NCBI GenBank assembly: GCA_030698935.1
Contig: JAUYLR010000015.1
Span: 1 to 7,114, forward strand
Length of the DNA: 7,114 nt
Reading direction: 5' to 3'
Origin: a bacterium
GTDB lineage: Bacteria; Patescibacteriota; Minisyncoccia; Phycocordibacterales; UBA2100
In this document: positions 1 to 5,137 of the stretch, in pieces
Layout of the letters: each line of letters begins with the position of its first letter
Position numbering within the stretch: position 1 is the stretch's first letter
Notes under the pieces: generated by a model
Databases searched by the model: none
Told to the model about the DNA's origin: nothing
What the model saw: only the letters and a program-made list of their open reading frames with translations
Made by a program: the position numbers and the translations under genes

Positions 1-648
1 GCGCTTGTCGGAATCATCATCTCTTTCGCTTTTTGCGGTGATTTTGGAGGCCGTGATGATTGTGCCGCTAGCGTTTACGGTTCCCGACACCTTTACCTTT
101 TCTCCGATTTTCAGAAAAGCGAGCGTAGAGGTTGCGCCGTCAACCGAGATTGTCGTAGACGCGGTCGTTTGCACAAGTACGGTGCGGTTGCCTGCTTTGA
201 GAGCGAGAGTTCCGTCCGCCGTATTGACGCTCTCAATCTTGCCGACGATGCCATGAAGTTTCGGGAACGTCGTTACGTCGCGCACCTTGGAAGCAGCGAC
301 GGTGATTGAAGAACCGAAGCTTGACAATGCGCCAGTGAAGCTCACTTTGTCGCCGACACTAATGTCGGTCGTGGAGGCATGCGCCGAACCATTCGCCTCT
401 ATCTTGGTAGTAGCGGATGTATTTACGATCCAATTGACGACCGTTGTTCCGAGCGTTGTCACGGCGTTGATAACGCCGTTTGAAACGGCAGTGACATTCG
501 CTTTAACCACGTGAACAATGCCGCTTGAATTGATAACAACGCCACCGGAGGCGTTGGCACTCTGCGTGTCCGCAAAAGCCACCATTGGCAATACTGCCAT
601 GATAGTTGCGACCGCGGCCGAACCGAGCACTGTTTGTATGCGATTCAT
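1..648 (-). CDS. DUF5666-type secreted protein, C-terminus cut by window edge
   Basis: Reading the minus strand from an ATG at 648 gives 216 uninterrupted codons to the left edge, so the gene has no visible stop. Residues 1-26 are a clear signal peptide (short basic start, a hydrophobic core, cleavage near AFA|DT), so the product is exported. The rest looks like two beta-rich OB-like repeats, about 47-123 and 132-205. The second (LHGIVGKIESVNTADGTLAL, then GEKVKVSGTV) matches the pattern of DUF5666 domains: a G-I-V strand, a TLTV-like strand and a late VGDKV/GEKV turn. The tail 207-216 is charged (RDDDSDKR) and continues outside the window. No Shine-Dalgarno is visible before the ATG; the leader is A/T-rich. 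The molecular function of DUF5666 is not known; these proteins are common in Patescibacteria envelopes. The gene is divergent from the secreted protein at 857, with 208 bp between them. Plus-strand frames here are shadows. Confidence 0.85.
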   Translation of the reverse strand, partial: MNRIQTVLGSAAVATIMAVLPMVAFADTQSANASGGVVINSSGIVHVVKANVTAVSNGVINAVTTLGTTVVNWIVNTSATTKIEANGSAHASTTDISVGDKVSFTGALSSFGSSITVAASKVRDVTTFPKLHGIVGKIESVNTADGTLALKAGNRTVLVQTTASTTISVDGATSTLAFLKIGEKVKVSGTVNASGTIITASKITAKSERDDDSDKR

Positions 649-653
649 ATAAT

Positions 654-683
654 TTGTTTAGTTATTTTTATTAATCTTATAAT
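654..683 (+). promoter_or_regulatory. Putative sigma-70 promoter toward the secreted-protein gene
   Basis: A perfect TATAAT lies at 678-683, with TTGTTT at 654-659 as a weak -35 box (18-bp spacer). Transcription would start near 690 and leave a leader of about 167 nt before the ATG at 857. The same A/T-rich patch read on the minus strand (TTATAA) could also serve the divergent DUF5666 gene, so direction is not certain. Confidence 0.45.
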
Positions 684-856
684 CGAGGTGGACTATCCCT
701 CCCTATGTGTGACGGGCTAGATTGAATACCCTTACCGTTCTGCAAGGATTTGCGCATTGTATCGTCTGCTGTATTGTAAGACCGTGTAAGTCCCGTAAAA
801 TCGGACTCACTGTCCTGAGTGAAGATTACAAGCTTAATAATTAACACAAGAAATAT
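684..856 (+). other. Intergenic leader region with overlapping small dyads, no gene
   Basis: No coding frame is supported here. The most structured stretch is 803-822, where three short dyads overlap: GGAC/GTCC (803-806, 812-815), ACTCA/TGAGT (805-809, 816-820) and TCACT/AGTGA (807-811, 818-822). Only one can form at a time. An alternative promoter, TTGCGC (750-755) with TATTGT (772-777, 16-bp spacer), is weaker than the one at 654-683. The bases just before the ATG are A/T-rich and carry no Shine-Dalgarno. I do not recognise a known riboswitch. Confidence 0.35.
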
Positions 857-1582
857 ATGAAAAACTATGCAACATTGACAGTCGCGCTTGCACTCGCTTT
901 CGTAGCTACGGGAGTGCAGGCATTGGATGTGGAGGGATCCGGCTCTGTCGGCGTGGGCGCGGGTACGGGTAGCACAATCGGCATTGATGCCGATGCGAGT
1001 GCATCCGCCAGCAGCTCGGCCAAGGCTTCCGGCAATAGCGCAAGCTCCGACGCCAACATGGAAGTAGCCGGTAATGGCGGAGCCGGCATGGAGGTCAATG
1101 TCGGTCCGATAAGCATAAGCCGCGTAGACGTAGATGGAGACACGGAAATGCAGGTGACTGTGACAAGCGCCTCATCGGTGAATACGAACGCGGACCTATC
1201 GGCGTACGCTTCCGGAGTCGTTAAGGCCGATGGGAATGTGAGCAATGTGAAGCTTACGGAAACGGCGGTATCGCTGGGATACAAACAGCGCGCGAAGCTT
1301 TTCGGATTCATTCCGGTATTCGTCCGTACGACCGCAACGGTAAAGGCAAACGGCGAGACCGCGGTCAGCTATCCGTGGTACGCGTTTCTCGCGGCCAAGG
1401 ACAAGGTGAGCGTAGAATCCAATGTGAAAGCGGCTACGTCAGCAACGGTTGCGGCGAATGCGGATGCAAACGCTAAGTTCTCGGCCGCAACGCAAGCGCG
1501 CCTCTTGGAACAGATTCACGCCGCAATGAAGAGCAGTCTTCAGGCGTCTCTTGCGGCAGAAGCGAGCGCTTCAGTCCAATAA
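857..1582 (+). CDS. Ala/Ser-rich secreted protein with LFGFIPV and YPWYAFL motifs, function unknown
   Basis: 241 residues. Residues 1-22 are a signal peptide (MKNYATLTVALALAFVATGV, cleavage near VQA|LD), so the protein is exported. Residues 25-80 are low-complexity Gly/Ala/Ser. Residues about 85-185 look like a beta-rich domain, with LFGFIPVFVRTTATVKANGE followed by VSYPWYAFL. I recall similar LFGFIPV...YPWYAFL pairs in Parcubacteria proteins annotated as hypothetical; that is memory, not a search. The C-terminal 190-241 is Ala-rich and likely helical (LLEQIHAAMKSSLQASLAAE). There is one clear start and no competing upstream in-frame start with a better signal peptide. No transmembrane anchor or sorting motif is visible at the C-terminus, so release or loose surface association is likely. 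The gene is followed by a strong terminator and is probably monocistronic. The 148-residue frame on the other strand is a shadow caused by biased codon use. Confidence 0.85.
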   Translation: MKNYATLTVALALAFVATGVQALDVEGSGSVGVGAGTGSTIGIDADASASASSSAKASGNSASSDANMEVAGNGGAGMEVNVGPISISRVDVDGDTEMQVTVTSASSVNTNADLSAYASGVVKADGNVSNVKLTETAVSLGYKQRAKLFGFIPVFVRTTATVKANGETAVSYPWYAFLAAKDKVSVESNVKAATSATVAANADANAKFSAATQARLLEQIHAAMKSSLQASLAAEASASVQ

Positions 1583-1615
1583 ATAGCGAGAATAGCGAGA
1601 GAATTCCTCTCAACC

Positions 1616-1648
1616 AAAGCACGACCCTCCGAAGGAGGGTCGTGCTTT
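1616..1648 (+). terminator. Strong hairpin terminator after the secreted-protein gene
   Basis: A perfect 15-bp stem, AAAGCACGACCCTCC (1616-1630) with GGAGGGTCGTGCTTT (1634-1648), is closed by a 3-nt GAA loop. It lies 33 bp after the stop codon. The A-run before and T-run after are only three bases, so it works as a rho-independent terminator by stem strength and could act on both strands. A tandem 9-mer AATAGCGAG (1582-1590, 1591-1599) sits between the stop and the hairpin. Confidence 0.8.
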
Positions 1649-1696
1649 GCCGTCTGAAACGAATAGGATACTATGGTTTTGACCTTCCAATACGAC

Positions 1697-1723
1697 GTGC
1701 CGGTAAGCATACCCGGCCCGCAC
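1697..1723 (+). promoter_or_regulatory. Imperfect GC-rich dyad upstream of the sigma-factor gene
   Basis: GTGCCGGTA (1697-1705) pairs with TACC-C-GGC-CC-GCAC (1710-1723) around an AGCA loop, with small bulges. It lies 24 bp before the sigma-factor ATG, in the only gap where the operon promoter can be. A TTGACC at 1679-1684 is a possible -35 box, but no convincing -10 follows at normal spacing; TATTAG at 1730-1735 is a candidate close to the start. The dyad could be an operator or a leader hairpin. Confidence 0.3.
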
Positions 1724-1747
1724 CGTCTGTATTAGCAGGCCCGTACC

Positions 1748-2278
1748 ATGGAATCCGGAAAGGAGAAAGCGTTCCTTGAAGCGTTTGAAACGCACGCAGA
1801 TTCGCTGTTTCGGCATGCATTTTTCAGAATCAGTGACCGCGAGCGGGCCCGCGACTTGACCCAAGACACCTACCTCAAGGCGTGGGATTATCTTCTGGGC
1901 GGCGGCGAAATCAGGCACATCAAGAGTTTTCTGTATCGCATCCTCCACAACCTCATCATAGATGAATACCGAAAGAAATCATCCGATTCCCTTGACGAGC
2001 TTTTGGAGGACGAAGCGGCGGCTCCCGCGATTGAGGCGCTCATGTCGCAGGGGAGCGCCCAAGAGACGGAAGAACGGGTTGACGAACGAGTCATTGTCGG
2101 GGAAATACGCTCTTTCATTCCGCAGCTGCCGGATGACTACCGCACCGTCGTTACGCTCCGTTTTATTGACGACTTGTCAATCGGGGAAATTGCCAAAACA
2201 ATCGGAGCGTCAGAGAATGTCGTTTCCGTGCGCATCCATCGGGGCATTGCAAAACTGCGCGCGCTCTGCCAAATATAA
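1748..2278 (+). CDS. ECF-like sigma-70 family RNA polymerase sigma factor
   Basis: 176 residues, the usual size of a two-domain ECF sigma factor. Region 2 spans about 12-77: DLTQDTYLKAWDY (36-48) is the core-binding helix and FLYRILHNLIIDEYRKK (61-77) the -10 melting/recognition helix. An acidic linker (about 80-118) replaces region 3. Region 4 spans about 120-172 with LPDDYRTVVTLRFIDDLSIG, the helix-turn-helix IGEIAKTIGASENVVSVRIH, and RGIAKLRAL at the end. It would direct RNA polymerase to a specific promoter set in the cytoplasm. The start is firm: a TAG is in frame at 1733-1735, just upstream. No Shine-Dalgarno is seen. The next gene begins 8 bp after the stop and encodes a membrane protein, the typical sigma/anti-sigma order. 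The regulon is not visible; envelope genes nearby are plausible targets by inference only. Confidence 0.92.
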   Translation: MESGKEKAFLEAFETHADSLFRHAFFRISDRERARDLTQDTYLKAWDYLLGGGEIRHIKSFLYRILHNLIIDEYRKKSSDSLDELLEDEAAAPAIEALMSQGSAQETEERVDERVIVGEIRSFIPQLPDDYRTVVTLRFIDDLSIGEIAKTIGASENVVSVRIHRGIAKLRALCQI

Positions 2279-2286
2279 ATACCGGT

Positions 2287-3327
2287 ATGAATAAAGATTT
2301 CCACACATATATAAAAAGAGCGGGAGAAGAGGTTTCTCTGACGCATGAAGAACGCGCAAAAATGAAAAGCGTGCTCCATGCATACATGGCGATGAAACCC
2401 GTCCGCCCGCAGGAAGTAGAGATGAGTCCTATCAGCGGATGGAGTATGGAGCGGGTTTTCGCGTCGCGCTCTGTCGCTGCGAGTCTTATCGTGGCGCTTT
2501 TTGCTTCCACGGCAGGCATTTCCTACGCCGCCGAAGGAGCGCTTCCCGGCGATATTTTGTACCCTATAAAAACGAATATAAACGAGCCCTTGAGGGGTGC
2601 CGTCGCGCTCTCCGTTGCCGCAAAAACGGCATGGGCTATGAATGTCGCGGGAGAGCGCATCAAAGAGGCGACGACACTCGCGACAAGCGGAAGATTGACA
2701 CCCGAAGCACGACAGGAAATCCAAGCGAACTTTGAAAGCCATGCGCGGCAGGCAACGGAAAATATTTCACGGCAGGCAAATACGAGTCCGGAGAGAGGAG
2801 CCGAAACGGCGGTCCGTTTTGAAGCGCAGCTTGCCGAATACGAGCGCGTACTAACACAGGCGCCGCACATTGGCGGGGATAGAGATGCCGCGGTCAATGA
2901 GCTTGCCTCTTCCGTAAAGGCGGAGCGTGAACACGTTGTTTCCGTTCGCATACGTGCCGGTCTCGTCGTAAAAGAACGTGAGGAACAATCACGGGCCGCG
3001 GCGGGCGCGGAGAATAAAGATTCCGGGCGCAAGGGTAAGGTGAATGAAGAATCCGGACAAAATCGTAAAGAAGAAAGAAAGTCAGCGTCTTCAACCGAAG
3101 GAGAAGTGCGCTATCGTGCCGCGACGACAAGCGAGGCAAAAACGCGCGGTACTGCAGAAGCGGCAGGGTCGTTGTCTGCCTCATCCACAGGGGACGGTGC
3201 TGATAAGCAGGGCGGGCTTCAAACAGAACTTGATATTAAAGTTGAGGGGGAACAACAGCTCCGAGATTCATCCCAATCGGTACAGTCCGTGTTGCCTGCC
3301 GCAGTGCCGCCGCCGACACTTCCGTGA
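2287..3327 (+). CDS. DUF5667-like single-pass membrane protein, probable anti-sigma factor
   Basis: 346 residues. Residues 1-60 are hydrophilic and should be cytoplasmic. One membrane helix lies at about 62-80 (SVAASLIVALFASTAGISYA). Right after it come PGDILYPIK (87-95) and a helical segment to about 230, matching the DUF5667 pattern found in Patescibacteria behind sigma-factor genes. Residues about 232-320 are a charged, Lys/Glu/Ser-rich, probably disordered tail, and the protein ends in PAAVPPPTLP. With the sigma gene only 8 bp upstream, the natural reading is that the N-terminal segment holds the sigma factor at the membrane and the outer DUF5667 domain senses a signal. This is context inference: I see no zinc-binding HxxxCxxC motif as in ZAS anti-sigma factors, so the inhibitory domain would be of another kind. 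A 19-bp palindrome begins 13 bp after the stop. Confidence 0.82.
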   Translation: MNKDFHTYIKRAGEEVSLTHEERAKMKSVLHAYMAMKPVRPQEVEMSPISGWSMERVFASRSVAASLIVALFASTAGISYAAEGALPGDILYPIKTNINEPLRGAVALSVAAKTAWAMNVAGERIKEATTLATSGRLTPEARQEIQANFESHARQATENISRQANTSPERGAETAVRFEAQLAEYERVLTQAPHIGGDRDAAVNELASSVKAEREHVVSVRIRAGLVVKEREEQSRAAAGAENKDSGRKGKVNEESGQNRKEERKSASSTEGEVRYRAATTSEAKTRGTAEAAGSLSASSTGDGADKQGGLQTELDIKVEGEQQLRDSSQSVQSVLPAAVPPPTLP

Positions 3328-3339
3328 AGTGAATAGCCG

Positions 3340-3381
3340 CTCCGTACCAATATTCCGCGACCGCGGAATATTGGTACGGAG
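3340..3381. repeat. 34-bp family palindrome, copy 1 (perfect 19-bp stem)
   Basis: CTCCGTACCAATATTCCGC (3340-3358), loop GACC (3359-3362), and its exact complement (3363-3381). The 34-bp core 3344-3377 shares GTACCAA at the left end, GCGACCGC in the centre and TTGGTAC at the right end with copies 2 and 3; its variable arms are TATTCC/GGAATA. It lies between the sigma operon and the lipase gene. No T-run follows, so it is not a standard intrinsic terminator. Confidence 0.9.
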
Positions 3382-3424
3382 AGTAGAGGAAACAGCGGAT
3401 TTCCCTATTGCCCGTGACGCGTGA

Positions 3425-3430
3425 TATAGT
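3425..3430 (+). promoter_or_regulatory. -10 box of a probable leaderless lipase transcript
   Basis: TATAGT ends 6 bases before the GTG start at 3437, so transcription would begin at or next to the start codon. The best -35 match (TTCCCT, 3401-3406) is weak. The arrangement closely matches that before smpB (TATAGT, 7 bases, ATG). Confidence 0.5.
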
Positions 3431-3436
3431 TTTTCC

Positions 3437-4276
3437 GTGCAAGAGAAAGGATTGACGGCCATCGTATGTTCCGGCGGCGGGATGCGCAGCGCGCACGGCG
3501 CGGGATTTTTGTATGCGCTTGCTACACAATTAGGCATCGCGACGCCCGATGTAATGGTTGGCTCATCTGGAAATGCCGGAAACGTCATGTACTTCTCCTC
3601 CGGACAATATGAGGAGGGAAAACGGATTTGGACAGAGCATCTTTCCGCTCCGCAATTCATTTCGCTTCTTCGCTTCTGGCGCATTATGGACATTGACTAT
3701 ATGGTTGATACTGTTTGCAAAAATAAAGAGCCGCTGGATATTCTTCGGTTAAACTCGTCTCCTATACGCTGGTTTGTGCCCATAGAGGAATATGACACCG
3801 GACACACGCGCTATGTAAGCGCCGCGGACGCGCTTGACCCGTTTGAGGTTTTGCGCGCCACAACCGCAGATCCGATTATATTCGGGAGAAAAATACCGAT
3901 TGCCGAAAAACGCTACATAGATGGCGAACTCGGACCAATTCTTCAGGACCATGTGACGCAGGCATTGCGTCAGGGTGTGAAGAAAATTCTTGTCTTAAAC
4001 CATACCTCACCGCGCACCATCGTCACACGTACGATAATGCGTGGGTATGCGGCGCATCTCCCGCATGGCATGCGCGACGCCATCATCCGGGACATTTCCA
4101 CCAACGTATTTGCAATGAAAGCCCCGAGTGCTCACGTCATCGCTGTAGCGCCGCAGAATCTTCCCGCCGGAAAATTAACCCGTGACCAGAAGAAACTGCA
4201 AATGACTTTTGACCAAGGCGTGGCAGACGCCCTTTCAATTGAAAAAGAACTGCGCGAGCTTTTTTCTGCCGCATAA
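3437..4276 (+). CDS. Patatin-like phospholipase / acyl hydrolase
   Basis: 279 residues read from a GTG at 3437. The oxyanion loop is CSGGGMRSAHGAG (11-23). The nucleophile region is VGSSGNAGN (41-49), with Ser44 the likely nucleophile. The family motif is GxSxG and the last Gly is Asn here, a deviation. ATTADPIIFG (141-150) matches the usual Ala-Ser-xx-x-P stretch, and YIDGELGP (160-167) supplies the Asp162-Gly of the Ser-Asp dyad. The fold and dyad are present, so a cytoplasmic lipid acyl hydrolase is likely; the substrate is unknown and the altered GxSxG may affect activity or specificity. There is no signal peptide. GTG is chosen because the first ATG (residue 16) would remove the oxyanion loop. 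A -10 box 6 bp upstream implies a leaderless message. Its neighbours are palindrome copies 1 and 2, which bracket the gene, and a convergent Cas2-fold gene. Confidence 0.85.
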   Translation: MQEKGLTAIVCSGGGMRSAHGAGFLYALATQLGIATPDVMVGSSGNAGNVMYFSSGQYEEGKRIWTEHLSAPQFISLLRFWRIMDIDYMVDTVCKNKEPLDILRLNSSPIRWFVPIEEYDTGHTRYVSAADALDPFEVLRATTADPIIFGRKIPIAEKRYIDGELGPILQDHVTQALRQGVKKILVLNHTSPRTIVTRTIMRGYAAHLPHGMRDAIIRDISTNVFAMKAPSAHVIAVAPQNLPAGKLTRDQKKLQMTFDQGVADALSIEKELRELFSAA

Positions 4277-4289
4277 ACGCGAAAGCGTT
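4276..4289 (+). terminator. Weak hairpin at the lipase stop codon
   Basis: AACGC (4276-4280), GAAA tetraloop, GCGTT (4285-4289). The 5-bp stem starts at the last base of the TAA stop and is followed by a mixed stretch ending in GTTT. It may help termination or protect the 3' end, but it is short. Confidence 0.25.
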
Positions 4290-4304
4290 CTAGATTGTTT
4301 GCCA

Positions 4305-4340
4305 CTTTCCCTCCTCCCTCCTGCGATTTCCTCCCTCTCC
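4305..4340. other. Polypyrimidine/polypurine tract between convergent genes
   Basis: From 4305 to 4340 the plus strand is pyrimidine except for GCGA at 4323-4326. The minus strand therefore reads GGAGGGAGGAGGG, a two-tetrad G-quadruplex pattern, in the 3' region of the Cas2-fold gene. It directly abuts palindrome copy 2. It is not coding. Confidence 0.5.
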
Positions 4341-4374
4341 GTACCAAACCTATGCGACCGCATAGGTTTGGTAC
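4341..4374. repeat. 34-bp family palindrome, copy 2 (perfect 15-bp stem)
   Basis: GTACCAAACCTATGC (4341-4355), loop GACC, and the exact complement (4360-4374). Ends and centre are as in copy 1, but the six-base arms are ACCTAT/ATAGGT instead of TATTCC/GGAATA. Both strands of the stem changed together. It is preceded by TCC, as in copy 1, and lies between the convergent lipase and Cas2-fold genes. Confidence 0.9.
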
Positions 4375-4417
4375 ACTAAAGATCTGAGGACGATGTTGGA
4401 TTTCTACCTTTTTGATT

Positions 4418-4990
4418 TCAAATATTATGCAATCCAAAATGCTTTTTAATGGGCGCATCCCCTTCCAAGGAGTCCACTATCATGTAGAGCATGTCTCTGC
4501 CGATATGAAAGTCGGCCTTGAGGAGAGTTATGAGGTCTTCGCAGTCATAAGGATATACCCATACGCTGTGTTGCAAATGGACGAAACCGATTGCCTGCAA
4601 TGTACGACGAATTTTGTTTCGCATGCCCTTTCGATATTCCGGAATATCAAAAATGAGCACTCGCCATTTTCTGTCCCAGCGACGAGGCTTCTGTGCCGCG
4701 AATTCGCGTGCCTCAAGTGTATGCAGAACCGAAACACCTTTTGGAGTAAGACGAAGCTTGCGTTCCTCCCATTTGAGAAGGCCAGATGCGACGAGTCGAT
4801 CGCATGAGCGCGTGACGATATCCTTTTGCCTGGGCGAGCGGATGATACCGAGTTTTGCCATTGCTCCTAGGACGTTCGGGGCAATAACGAATACACTCAC
4901 AAGTCCGGCGAATTTCACGGTATCAAGAATAATCTTCTTGAGCTCGTTCCTGCGTGTCCGCCGCAGACTTTCCTTTTCCATATTCCCCAT
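4418..4990 (-). CDS. PaaX-like winged-helix protein with a Cas2-fold C-terminal domain
   Basis: 190 residues. The N-terminus is basic (10-19), followed by a hydrophobic stretch at about 26-50 (FAGLVSVFVIAPNVLGAMAK). A winged-helix segment spans about 52-95 (DIVTRSCDRLVASGLLKW, then LRLTPKGVSVL). Residues about 107-187 are a Cas2-like ferredoxin fold: KWRVLIFDIPE (108-118), RNKIRRTLQAIGF (124-136), HSVWVYPYDC (141-150), LYMIVDSLEGD (168-178). Asp115 sits where Cas2 has its metal-binding Asp. Such proteins in Patescibacteria are often labelled Cas2, but the winged helix and the absence of Cas1 and of an array make a PaaX-type regulator more likely. ATG 4990 touches palindrome copy 3; the frame upstream hits a TAG inside the repeat, so translation must start at 4990 or at the next Met (4981). 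It is bracketed by palindromes 2 and 3, which suggests either self-regulation or a mobile unit. Confidence 0.85.
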   Translation of the reverse strand: MGNMEKESLRRTRRNELKKIILDTVKFAGLVSVFVIAPNVLGAMAKLGIIRSPRQKDIVTRSCDRLVASGLLKWEERKLRLTPKGVSVLHTLEAREFAAQKPRRWDRKWRVLIFDIPEYRKGMRNKIRRTLQAIGFVHLQHSVWVYPYDCEDLITLLKADFHIGRDMLYMIVDSLEGDAPIKKHFGLHNI

Positions 4991-5024
4991 GTACCAATAC
5001 TATGCGACCGCATCAGTTTGGTAC
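4991..5024. repeat. 34-bp family palindrome, copy 3 (imperfect arms), abutting a start codon
   Basis: GTACCAATACTATGC (4991-5005), GACC, GCATCAGTTTGGTAC (5010-5024). Length, ends and centre are identical to copies 1 and 2, but four pairs in the variable arms are mismatched (TACTAT against ATCAGT). It ends one base from the ATG of the minus-strand Cas2-fold gene, so it forms that gene's promoter or 5' end. Confidence 0.88.
4999..5004 (-). promoter_or_regulatory. -10-like box inside palindrome copy 3
   Basis: On the minus strand CATAGT ends 8 bases before the ATG at 4990; TAGTAT, shifted three bases, ends 6 bases before. This matches the TATAGT boxes 6-7 bases before the lipase and smpB starts. 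The mismatched arm of copy 3 is the one that makes this box. No clear -35 is seen. Confidence 0.35.
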
Positions 5025-5026
5025 AG

Positions 5027-5072
5027 ATGGCACTGGGGGTAATCGGATATCTTGAACAATGCACAGTGCCAT
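5027..5072. promoter_or_regulatory. Spaced 9-bp inverted repeat between Cas2-fold gene and smpB
   Basis: ATGGCACTG (5027-5035) and CAGTGCCAT (5064-5072) are exact inverted copies separated by 28 bp. They lie in the shared region between the divergent Cas2-fold and smpB genes, so they could be operator half-sites or a long-loop hairpin in a leader RNA. Confidence 0.45.
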
Positions 5073-5124
5073 TGGGCGAAATGAAAGAAGCTACCGTACA
5101 GAGGCGACATGGGACTGGCTAGTG

Positions 5125-5130
5125 TATAGT
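5125..5130 (+). promoter_or_regulatory. -10 box of a probable leaderless smpB transcript
   Basis: TATAGT ends 7 bases before the smpB ATG at 5138. No Shine-Dalgarno could fit between a normal transcription start and the ATG. No good -35 hexamer is visible at 16-18 bp. Confidence 0.55.
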
Positions 5131-5137
5131 TGTTTTC

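Noticed and set aside
5..514. Two small plus-strand frames (83 and 75 residues)
   Set aside because: They lie opposite the 216-codon DUF5666 gene, which has a signal peptide and domain pattern; the plus frames match nothing I recognise.
865..1311. 148-residue minus-strand frame
   Set aside because: Shadow of the Ala/Ser-rich secreted protein, whose codon bias keeps the opposite frame open; no recognisable domain.
1610..1948. 112-residue minus-strand frame
   Set aside because: It runs through the terminator and opposite the sigma-factor region 2 code, and has no domain pattern.
2137..3032. Minus-strand frames of 201, 118 and 169 residues
   Set aside because: They overlap one another and lie opposite the sigma and DUF5667 genes; their Ser/Arg/Ala-rich composition is typical of antisense frames.
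3340..3381. Palindromes as ordinary rho-independent terminators
   Set aside because: None of the three is followed by a T-run, copy 3 sits at a start codon, and the ends and centre are conserved in sequence, which terminators would not need. A 3'-end protective role for copies 1 and 2 remains possible.
3340..5024. CRISPR array, suggested by the Cas2-like gene and repeated 34-bp units
   Set aside because: The three units are far apart (about 1000 and 650 bp), palindromic throughout, and separated by genes rather than by spacers of even length; no cas1 or other cas gene is present.
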